Part shown: positions 1-5,626 of the stretch, piece by piece
Layout of the letters: each line of letters begins with the position of its first letter
Position numbering within the stretch: position 1 is the stretch's first letter
Source of the DNA: Pedobacter sp. UBA1951
Lineage (GTDB): Bacteria; Bacteroidota; Bacteroidia; Sphingobacteriales; Sphingobacteriaceae
DNA length: 5,626 bases
Assembly (NCBI GenBank): GCA_002336465.1
Contig: DDEP01000084.1
Location: 1 to 5,626 of the forward strand
Direction: 5' to 3'
Program-made: the position numbers and the translations under genes
Notes under the pieces: model-generated
Database searches by the model: none
The model's input: only the letters and a program-made list of their open reading frames with translations
What the model was told of the DNA's origin: nothing

Positions 1-132
1 GGCCTTTTCAACGGTACGATACTAAGGATTTATCGACGTAAGGATTTAAGAAGCAGATACAATTGGGTATTTTATTCTATAACTACTAGAAAATTAACCT
101 CTTATATTTTTACATGGAATTTTAGAGAATGA
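1..132 (+). CDS. possible C-terminal fragment of an upstream gene, family not recognised
   Basis: Reading frame 1 is open from the window edge for 43 codons and ends at TGA (130-132); the other two forward frames close within about 40 bases. The peptide begins GLFNGTILRIYRRKDL and ends SYIFTWNFRE. It is basic, and its tail alternates polar and aromatic residues, which would suit the last strand of an outer-membrane barrel, but I recognise no family. In DNA this AT-rich a 43-codon open frame can arise by chance, so this is a tentative call. If real, it is a same-strand gene ending 115 bases before the SusC start. Confidence 0.3.
   Translation, partial: GLFNGTILRIYRRKDLRSRYNWVFYSITTRKLTSYIFTWNFRE
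23..48 (+). repeat. 10-bp direct repeat, two copies 16 bases apart
   Basis: TAAGGATTTA occurs exactly at 23-32 and again at 39-48, separated by TCGACG. The 16-base period is about one and a half helical turns and is not a multiple of three, so it is not a repeated peptide in the overlapping open frame. It could be a tandem protein-binding site or chance in AT-rich DNA. It lies about 130 bases upstream of the candidate promoter. Confidence 0.4.
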
Positions 133-151
133 CATAAACATAAAAAACAAC

Positions 152-164
152 ATTGTAATACAAT
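152..164. promoter_or_regulatory. candidate operator: perfect inverted repeat
   Basis: ATTGTA-A-TACAAT is a perfect 6+1+6 palindrome ending 12 bases before the TTTG of the candidate promoter. TACAAT recurs at 184-189, and a smaller palindrome CAAT-TAT-ATTG (186-196) lies in the promoter spacer. A symmetric site just upstream of a -33 element suits a dimeric activator, and the spacer copy would suit a repressor or second site. No regulator gene is in the window, so the cognate protein is unknown. The sequence is very AT-rich, so chance is possible. Confidence 0.35.
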
Positions 165-176
165 TTTTAAATAAAA

Positions 177-208
177 TTTGTGTTACAATTATATTGTTTT
201 TATATTAG
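177..208 (+). promoter_or_regulatory. candidate Bacteroidota promoter for the susC/susD pair
   Basis: TTTG at 177-180, a 20-base spacer, then TATATTAG at 201-208 matches the known Bacteroidota primary-sigma pattern TTTG-N19-21-TAnnTTTG with one mismatch in the -7 element. Transcription would start near base 214-217, giving a leader of about 30 bases before the ATG at 248. That leader is A/T-rich with no Shine-Dalgarno sequence, normal for this phylum. The match was made by eye; AT-rich DNA gives partial matches easily. Confidence 0.5.
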
Positions 209-247
209 GTTTAATTAATCATTAACTAACCTAAATTTATTGAATTT

Positions 248-556
248 ATGAAAAAACTTCTACAAAGTTTGTTCATTTTGTTATTCATTGCTACCTCGGC
301 AATAGCCCAAAATAGAACAATTACTGGTACGGTTACTTCTAAGGAAGATGGATTACCGATACCGGGAGTAAGTGTAAAGGTAAAGGGAACCAATGTTGGA
401 GTGTCCACTGGAACAAATGGTAAATTTTCTCTATCCGTACCTTCAAGCTCTTCTACATTAGAAATATCATCTCTGGGCTATGTTCCCGTAAGTATCAAAA
501 TCGACGCAAACAGCAACTACAACATTTCGCTAGAGGGGGAACCGCACAGTCTTTAG
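248..556 (+). CDS. SusC N-terminal fragment: signal peptide plus carboxypeptidase-regulatory-like domain
   Basis: This is what is translated from the normal start if the frameshift is real: 102 residues ending at TAG (554-556). MKKLLQSLFILLFIATSAIA is a typical Sec signal peptide, probably cut between Ala and Gln at 20-21. The following domain has the standard landmarks of the CarboxypepD_reg-like family: ITGTVTSKEDGLPIPGVSV, then KGTNVGVSTGTNGKFSLSV and LEISSLGYV. The native frame runs to about Gly97; the final five residues (EPHSL) are out of frame. Alone it would be a small periplasmic beta-sandwich with no Ton box, plug or barrel and so could not transport. The ATG is the only sensible start because it gives an intact signal peptide. 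Confidence 0.8.
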   Translation: MKKLLQSLFILLFIATSAIAQNRTITGTVTSKEDGLPIPGVSVKVKGTNVGVSTGTNGKFSLSVPSSSSTLEISSLGYVPVSIKIDANSNYNISLEGEPHSL

Positions 557-3351
557 CAGATGTAGTTATTACAGGATATGGTACAATCAGCAAAAAAGAT
601 AATACCGCCTCTGTATCTAAGATTTCTGGTGATCTTGTTAAAGACATTTCAATCCCTTCATTTGATAGGGCTTTGGCAGGAAAAGCAACTGGGGTACAAG
701 TTATAACTCCTTCTGGTTTATTGGGGCAAGCTCCACAAATCAGAATTAGAGGTATAAACTCCATTAGCTCAGGCACGTCTCCATTAATCGTAGTAGATGG
801 GATCCCCTCTGTTAGCGGAAATACAGGAGGTTTCACAAGTGCAAATGCTTTAGGAGATATTAACCCAAATGATATCGAATCAATAGACATATTAAAAGAC
901 GGGGCAGCAACCGCTGTATATGGCTCAAGGGCAGCAAACGGTGTTATCCTCATCACTACTAAACGTGGAAAAAATGGCGCACAATTTAACTATGATGGTT
1001 TTTTCGCCCTTGCTGACGTATCAAAGAAATTTGATCTATTAAACGCAGATCAATTTATAGAAATCGCCAATGAAAGATATAAAAACTCTGGTGTTAATAC
1101 AGTAAATGCAAGGGCTATGCCTGATGGAAGTGGTGGATATATCAATACCAACTGGCAGGATTATGTCTTTAGACAAGCTACACAGCACAACCACGCTGTT
1201 TCTGCATTAGGCGGAACGGATAAAACAAAATATTATTTTTCTTTAGGCTACTCCGCACAAGAAGGTGCTATCGTAGCAAACTCTTTAGATAGGGTATCTC
1301 TAAGAGCTAACCTAGATCAAAAAATCAATAAATTTTTAACCTTTGGAATAACGTCAGGCCTTACATATCAAGCAAACCAAGGGCCTTTAGCATCCTCTAA
1401 TGCTTTATCAGGAAACATTTTTGCGGTTACTAGAATGCTTCCAAACGTACCTGTATATAATCCTTCTGACCCTACAGGATACAACATATCAACAGACAGA
1501 AGATCGTTAGGCCCGGGAAGTAACCTAATTCCAATTTCTGACAATATTCCAAACATCATGTTTGTTATTGAGAACAATCCTAGGAAATCGCAATCTTACA
1601 GGATTCTTGGAAATTCTTTCTTAGAAGCCACGATTGTACAAGGATTAAAGTTAAAAACGCAAATTGGTATAGATGGATTGTATGTTGATGACTTTTCTTA
1701 CAATGATCCAAGAGCTGGTGATGGTTATGGTTCTAATGGAACAATGTCTCAGTCTTACTCTCCTTTCTTAAGATGGAACTGGCAAAATATTTTAACCTAC
1801 ACCAAATCGTTCAACAATGCTCACAACCTAGATTTAACATTGGTATCGGAGTTTCAAAAAGAAAAATCTTCTTTTTATCAAGCAAGTATCTCTAACATAT
1901 CTGATATCTTCTTTAATGAGAATATTATTTCATCAACTTTCGTAACACCTAATGTTTATGGGTCTTTGGTAAAAAGTGGTATCGAATCTTATCTAGGCCG
2001 TGTAAACTATAACTATAAAGGCAAGTATTATTTTGGTGCTTCCATCCGTAGAGATGCTTTATCAGCACTTCCTTCTTCTAATCGCGTAGGTTATTTCCCT
2101 GGTGTATCTGTTGCTTGGAGAATTTCAGAAGAAGATTTTGTTAAAAAATCAAGTGCTCTTAGCTTTCTTAGCGATTTAAAGTTGAGGGGATCATTTGCAG
2201 AAGTAGGTAACACCAACATTGGCAGTTTTCCTTACTTAGGTACTTATGCCGCTGCCGCATACGGAAATCAAAGTGGTATCGCGTTTAATAACACAGGAAA
2301 CCCAGAATTAAAATGGGAATCTCAAAAATCATATGATTTAGGTCTTGATTTTTCTCTATTCAACAATAGATTAAATGTAGTAACGGCTTATTGGCAAAAA
2401 GACAATAAAGACATTATCTTATCTGCTCCAACTCCTCCTTCAATTGGGATTCCGGGAAACTCTATCAGTAGAAATATTGGTAGCATTACCAACAAAGGTT
2501 TTGAGTTTGCCATAAATGGCGATATTCTTTCTGGTAGCAAGCTTAAATGGAATGCTTCCTTAAATTTCTCTACACAGAAAAACAAGGTATTAGAATTGGT
2601 TGACGGACAAGATATTACAGGCGACTATAATATAATAAGAGTAGGAGAATCGATCAGAGCGTTATACGGCTATACATATAGAGGTGTGAACCCTGCAAAC
2701 GGAAACCCTTTATATGAAAAAGCAAACGGGAGCATTATTCAAGGAGACATTAATAGCCAATCTTACAAAGGATATGATCCTGCAAACCCATCTGTATTAG
2801 GAGCCACAACAACCTTATCTGCTGATGACAGAAAGATATTAGGTAACAGTTTACCAAAATGGTTTGGTGGATTTAACAACACCCTTACTTATGGAGATTT
2901 TGATTTGAATGTATTCCTTCGCTTTCAAGGAGGAAATTACATAATGAACCGCACAAGGGTTGATATGCTAAATATGAATTTTGTAAACAACTCTACAGAA
3001 GTACTAGGAAGATGGAAAAGTGCTGCTGAACCGGGAGATGGACAAACTCCAAGATTATATTCTGGAAGAGGTGCTTTTATAAATTTAGAAGGCCAAGCCA
3101 CAACAAGATTTGTTGAAAAAGGAGATTTCTTACGCATGGACAATATTGCTTTAGGATACAAATTACCTAACAATATTGTGAACAGATTAGGTATAAACAA
3201 GTTAAGATTATATGCTTCTGTTCAAAATGCATTTGTAATAACCGGATATAAAGGTTTAGACCCAGAAACAAACACTTCGGGTGCGGGAGTTGACTACAAT
3301 GGTAACCCTCAATTAAGGACCTTCACTTTTGGCTTGAACTTAGGATTTTAA
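541..3351 (+). CDS. SusC Ton box, plug and beta-barrel portion (frame 1, no proper start codon)
   Basis: Family-like sequence resumes at about 541 with TAQSLADVVITGYG (the Ton box region). The plug follows, with ALAGKATGVQV, then IRIRGINSI and the SusC/RagA signature SPLIVVDGIP (about 778-807) through LGDINPNDIESIDILKDGAA and YGSRAANGVILITTKRGK (to about 972). The rest is barrel, with features common in this family such as NPELKWESQKSYDLGLDFSL and LRLYASVQNAFVITGYKGLD, ending in RTFTFGLNLGF. The open frame reaches back to 424 without any ATG, GTG or TTG before 673. The TTG at 673 falls inside the plug, with no signal peptide and no Ton box, so it is an unlikely real start. The gene stops 21 bases before the susD-like start, so the two are surely co-transcribed. 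Confidence 0.85.
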   Translation, partial: TAQSLADVVITGYGTISKKDNTASVSKISGDLVKDISIPSFDRALAGKATGVQVITPSGLLGQAPQIRIRGINSISSGTSPLIVVDGIPSVSGNTGGFTSANALGDINPNDIESIDILKDGAATAVYGSRAANGVILITTKRGKNGAQFNYDGFFALADVSKKFDLLNADQFIEIANERYKNSGVNTVNARAMPDGSGGYINTNWQDYVFRQATQHNHAVSALGGTDKTKYYFSLGYSAQEGAIVANSLDRVSLRANLDQKINKFLTFGITSGLTYQANQGPLASSNALSGNIFAVTRMLPNVPVYNPSDPTGYNISTDRRSLGPGSNLIPISDNIPNIMFVIENNPRKSQSYRILGNSFLEATIVQGLKLKTQIGIDGLYVDDFSYNDPRAGDGYGSNGTMSQSYSPFLRWNWQNILTYTKSFNNAHNLDLTLVSEFQKEKSSFYQASISNISDIFFNENIISSTFVTPNVYGSLVKSGIESYLGRVNYNYKGKYYFGASIRRDALSALPSSNRVGYFPGVSVAWRISEEDFVKKSSALSFLSDLKLRGSFAEVGNTNIGSFPYLGTYAAAAYGNQSGIAFNNTGNPELKWESQKSYDLGLDFSLFNNRLNVVTAYWQKDNKDIILSAPTPPSIGIPGNSISRNIGSITNKGFEFAINGDILSGSKLKWNASLNFSTQKNKVLELVDGQDITGDYNIIRVGESIRALYGYTYRGVNPANGNPLYEKANGSIIQGDINSQSYKGYDPANPSVLGATTTLSADDRKILGNSLPKWFGGFNNTLTYGDFDLNVFLRFQGGNYIMNRTRVDMLNMNFVNNSTEVLGRWKSAAEPGDGQTPRLYSGRGAFINLEGQATTRFVEKGDFLRMDNIALGYKLPNNIVNRLGINKLRLYASVQNAFVITGYKGLDPETNTSGAGVDYNGNPQLRTFTFGLNLGF

Positions 3352-3372
3352 CAAATTTTAATCTTTAAAGAA

Positions 3373-4980
3373 ATGAAGAAAATATTCAGAGATATTAAGT
3401 TATCTATAAAAATAACAACCATAGGACTTGTTTTATTAAGCTCCTCATGTAAAAAATTAACCGATTTACAGCCCAACAACAGCTTCTCAGAAGAAAGTGC
3501 ATATAGCTCTCCTGCAAGGGTAGCATTAGCGGTAACAGGTGTTTATAGCGCTGCACAAGCTGGGCCTTATACAGATGGCTCAAACAGGGGTTATCCATTT
3601 GGTTCGGCAAATACGTTACAACAAGATGCCAGAGGAGAAGATGTTATAGCCGTACCTTCTTTTTTCCTCATAACTTATGGCAATACATATGGTATTTCTA
3701 CGGCTAATAACCAAGCCATGTGGGAAACTTGCTATAATTTAATCAATAGAGCAAATGTTGTAATTGAAGGGGTAAAAAAAGCTGGAGCAAGTGGCGTTAT
3801 CCCATCAAGCTTAGCTGCACAGTATGAAGGAGAAGCAAGGTTTTTAAGAGCCTTGGCACATCATGAACTACTTGTACATTTTGCCAGACCTTATTCTCAC
3901 ACATCAGATGCCAGTCATCTAGGGGTTCCTTATAGAACTGTTGCGGCAAGTTCTCCTAGTGCTGTTGATGCCAATCTTGGGCAATCCCGTAACACAGTAA
4001 AAGATTGTTATGAAAAATTAATTGCGGATTTGGATTTCGCTGAAGCCAATCTTCCAGCAACCTATGCAGGAGGCTTAAAAGTATCTAGAGCGACAAAAGG
4101 AGCTGCGATTGCATTAAAAACAAGAATATACCTACATGCAGGAAATTGGACCAAAGTTATTGCTGAAGGATCTAAATTAATATCGGGAACCACAACTTTT
4201 ACCAGTCCAATTGGTGGATACAGTCTAACTGCTAATCCTGGTGATCCTTTTGTTACCGCTAATAATTATACAAATAGCGAATCTATATTTTCTATAGAAA
4301 ATTCATCGACTAGAAATGCAGGAACAAACGGATCTATTTCTACAATGTATTCTAATGCACCTGGTAGAGCGTTAGTGGCTATTTCTCCTATCATTTATAA
4401 TGCTTCTTTTTGGAAAGCTGATGATGTAAGAAGAACTGCTCTTACCGTACAAAATTCGGCAAACAAGGGTTATTTTTCTAAAAAATATCCTGATTATGCA
4501 ACTTGGACTGACGCAAACCCTATTATGCGTTATGCGGAAGTCTTACTCAATACTGCCGAAGCATACTCTAGATTATCTACCGCAGTTCCAAGCACTGATG
4601 CTTTAGCACTATTAAATGCAGTTAGAAACAGGTCTGTAAAAGCTGCTGATAGATATACCATTGTAGATTTTGCTACAAGTAAAGATCTTACTAGGGCTAT
4701 CTTAAACGAGAGAAGAATAGAATTCTTAGCCGAAGGACATAGATGGGGAGATATACACAGGCTATCTAATGACCCTGATTTTTCAACCGGAGGCACCCCT
4801 GCAAAAGTAGACTGGGCAGATGTTAACAGCACTACAGCGTGGAATGCTTCTGTTCCATATGCGGGGCCTAAAAACATTCAAGCCATTCCTTATTCTGACT
4901 TTAAGTTTGTATGGCCTTTCCCTTTAAGCGAAACGAACACAAACCCAACGCTTAAAGCTCAGCAAAACCCGGGATGGTAA
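3373..4980 (+). CDS. SusD/RagB-family outer-membrane nutrient-binding lipoprotein
   Basis: This 535-residue protein is the expected partner of the SusC-like channel: a surface lipoprotein that binds the substrate and closes over the barrel as a lid. It has a signal peptide with a hydrophobic core ITTIGLVLLSSSC, with Cys26 the likely lipidated residue. The lipobox is relaxed, with Leu at -4 and Ser at -3 to -1. Family landmarks are LQPNNSFSEESAY with AVTGVYSA (N-terminal SusD-like domain), EARFLRALAHHELLVHF (about 154-170, TPR-like helix), MRYAEVLLNTAEAYSRL (about 385-401), AILNERRIEFLAEGHRWGDI (about 441-460) and the C-terminal PIPYSDF region ending NPTLKAQQNPGW. Length is normal and the frame intact. 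The start follows an A-rich leader (AAAGAA) with no Shine-Dalgarno. TAA, TAG and TAA stand in tandem at its end (4978-4986). The bound ligand cannot be predicted from sequence. Confidence 0.96.
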   Translation: MKKIFRDIKLSIKITTIGLVLLSSSCKKLTDLQPNNSFSEESAYSSPARVALAVTGVYSAAQAGPYTDGSNRGYPFGSANTLQQDARGEDVIAVPSFFLITYGNTYGISTANNQAMWETCYNLINRANVVIEGVKKAGASGVIPSSLAAQYEGEARFLRALAHHELLVHFARPYSHTSDASHLGVPYRTVAASSPSAVDANLGQSRNTVKDCYEKLIADLDFAEANLPATYAGGLKVSRATKGAAIALKTRIYLHAGNWTKVIAEGSKLISGTTTFTSPIGGYSLTANPGDPFVTANNYTNSESIFSIENSSTRNAGTNGSISTMYSNAPGRALVAISPIIYNASFWKADDVRRTALTVQNSANKGYFSKKYPDYATWTDANPIMRYAEVLLNTAEAYSRLSTAVPSTDALALLNAVRNRSVKAADRYTIVDFATSKDLTRAILNERRIEFLAEGHRWGDIHRLSNDPDFSTGGTPAKVDWADVNSTTAWNASVPYAGPKNIQAIPYSDFKFVWPFPLSETNTNPTLKAQQNPGW

Positions 4981-5019
4981 TAGTAAGTAAATATCTAGAA
5001 TAACAGTTAATAATTAATC

Positions 5020-5050
5020 GGGGATTGTCATTTTATTTGGCAATCCCTTT
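5020..5050 (+). terminator. candidate hairpin terminator after the susC/susD pair
   Basis: GGGATTGTC (5021-5029) pairs with GGCAATCCC (5039-5047) as nine pairs including one T-G wobble, around a nine-base AT-rich loop (5030-5038), followed by TTTCC. The stem is GC-rich for this DNA and lies 40 bases past the susD stop and 22 bases before the next start. The T-tract is only three bases long, so termination may be partial, and the hairpin could instead stabilise the 3' end of the susCD transcript. Confidence 0.55.
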
Positions 5051-5071
5051 CCTAAAAACATTTCCACACTC

Positions 5072-5626
5072 ATGAAATTGAAAACTGCTTTGAGCGCTAT
5101 AATAATTTTGGGTTTTATTAGTTTTACTAAAGCACAAAATGTTTTTGTGCCAGATCTACATGGCAAACCCATTACTGAAACCAAGTATATTAATATGAAT
5201 GGTAGTCCTTATTATTATGACGAATGGCTTCCTGCTGAGGTAACTCTTTCTCCACGAGAAAAAAATAATTTCACGCAGGTTAAATTTGATCAAAGCATGA
5301 ACAAACTGCTATTCAAACTAGACGACAAAATTTTTGAGTTTTCTCCTCAGCCAATTGCTTTTAAGATTAACAACAAAGGCATTATTAAAGAATTTGTATT
5401 CAAAAATGATCCAGGTTTCACAAAAGGATTCTACGAAATTCTATATACAGGAAATTCATCTCTATATAAAGAAGAACTAAAAACGATATTGGAAACTAAG
5501 GGCTATAATTCTGCCAGTACAAATTATACTGTACAATCCAAGCCAAAATATTTTGCAACAATAGGCAAAGTCACACAAGAGATTAAGCCAAATTCAAAAC
5601 AGATACAAGAAAAATTTCCTCATCTT
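5072..5626 (+). CDS. secreted protein of unrecognised family, 3' end beyond the window
   Basis: An ATG at 5072 opens a frame that runs 185 codons to the window edge without a stop. The N-terminus MKLKTALSAIIILGFISFTKA is a clear Sec signal peptide with likely cleavage before Gln22, and no lipobox Cys, so the product is probably periplasmic, outer-membrane-associated or released. The mature part is rich in Lys, Asn, Phe and Tyr. It has NGSPYYYDEWLPAEVTL (43-59), then VKFDQSMNKLLFKLDDKIFEF (70-90, broken here for reading as a strand-rich stretch), FVFKN (108-112), GFYEILYTG (119-127) and KPKYFATIGKV (157-167). This layout resembles small exported hypothetical proteins common in Bacteroidota, but I cannot assign a named domain. 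No catalytic motif is visible. It follows susD by 91 bases across a candidate terminator, so co-expression is plausible but unproven. There is no Shine-Dalgarno. Confidence 0.85.
   Translation, partial: MKLKTALSAIIILGFISFTKAQNVFVPDLHGKPITETKYINMNGSPYYYDEWLPAEVTLSPREKNNFTQVKFDQSMNKLLFKLDDKIFEFSPQPIAFKINNKGIIKEFVFKNDPGFTKGFYEILYTGNSSLYKEELKTILETKGYNSASTNYTVQSKPKYFATIGKVTQEIKPNSKQIQEKFPHL

Larger units (their letters stand above)
248..3351 (+). pseudogene. SusC/RagA-family TonB-dependent outer-membrane transporter, frameshifted
   Basis: Read across one frame change, this locus encodes a SusC-like protein of about 1,033 residues, within the usual 1,000-1,100 range. Domains in order: signal peptide (1-21), carboxypeptidase-regulatory-like beta-sandwich (about 22-97), Ton box region LADVVITGYG (about 102-111), plug (about 112-245) and 22-strand barrel (to the C-terminal Phe). 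Such proteins form the channel under a SusD-like lid and import large nutrients using TonB/ExbBD energy. The start is frame 2 and everything from the Ton box on is frame 1; the switch maps to GAGGGGGAACC (533-543). One added base gives LEGGTAQSL or LEGETAQSL, while removing two gives LEGTAQSL, closest to the usual spacing before the Ton box. The remaining 936 codons hold no further stop, so the lesion is recent, a sequencing error, or bypassed in the cell. There is no STN domain. Substrate unknown. The family call is very secure; whether the gene is functional is open. Confidence 0.9.

Noticed and set aside
226..408. 60-residue minus-strand open frame across the susC start
   Set aside because: It runs opposite a clear signal peptide and domain, with no family resemblance.
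535..541. GGGGGAA as a classic programmed -1 frameshift heptamer
   Set aside because: The second codon position lacks three identical bases (GGA), and I see no strong stem just downstream, so a standard X XXY YYZ site is not present.
495..956. 153-residue open frame on the minus strand within susC
   Set aside because: It lies opposite the Ton box and plug signature, whose conservation on the + strand explains the open frame. The translated protein is low-complexity with no domain.
673..3351. Reading the SusC portion as a complete gene starting at TTG 673
   Set aside because: The TTG is an internal Leu codon of the plug motif ALAGKATGVQV. Family-like sequence continues upstream to about 541, and a start here would remove the signal peptide, Ton box and part of the plug.
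4530..4877. 115-residue open frame on the minus strand within susD
   Set aside because: It overlies the most conserved C-terminal SusD motifs, has no recognisable domain or export signal of its own, and is explained as an antisense shadow.
5032..5039. TTTATTTG as a -7 promoter element for the downstream gene
   Set aside because: It matches TAnnTTTG at 7 of 8 positions, but there is no TTTG about 20 bases upstream, and it falls in the loop of the candidate terminator.
1..5626. CRISPR arrays, tRNA or rRNA genes, insertion sequences
   Set aside because: No regularly spaced repeats, no cloverleaf-like or ribosomal sequence, and no transposase or terminal inverted repeats were seen on either strand.

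Overview
The window looks like a piece of a Bacteroidota chromosome. The best guess is a Sphingobacteriaceae- or Chitinophagaceae-like organism (Pedobacter/Sphingobacterium type), but genus cannot be fixed from sequence alone. Three things point there: a paired SusC-like/SusD-like outer-membrane system, AT-rich DNA with no Shine-Dalgarno sequence before any start codon, and a promoter-like match to the Bacteroidota TTTG / TAnnTTTG pattern.

Layout, all genes on the + strand. Bases 1-132 are an open frame with no start, possibly the C-terminal tail of an upstream gene (weak). Bases 133-247 are a very AT-rich leader with a perfect 13-base inverted repeat and a candidate promoter. Bases 248-3351 encode a SusC/RagA-type TonB-dependent transporter whose reading frame is broken near base 535-541. 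The break falls at a run of five G, between the N-terminal carboxypeptidase-regulatory-like domain and the Ton box. After 21 bases comes an intact SusD/RagB-type lipoprotein gene (3373-4980) ending in three tandem in-frame stop codons. A short gap with a candidate hairpin terminator follows. The last gene (5072 to the window end) encodes a secreted protein of unrecognised family, cut off by the window edge.

The SusC-like channel and SusD-like lid would normally form an outer-membrane complex that captures a glycan, peptide or other large nutrient and imports it with TonB energy. Nothing here (no glycoside hydrolase, peptidase or regulator) identifies the substrate. The transporter has no N-terminal STN signalling domain, so an ECF-sigma/FecR trans-envelope loop acting through this protein is not expected. 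The main point of interest is the susC frameshift: a recent mutation, a phase-variation-like slip, a recoding site or a sequencing error. Apart from that, and the exported protein next door, the locus is an ordinary Bacteroidota SusCD pair; I see no clear evidence for a new system.
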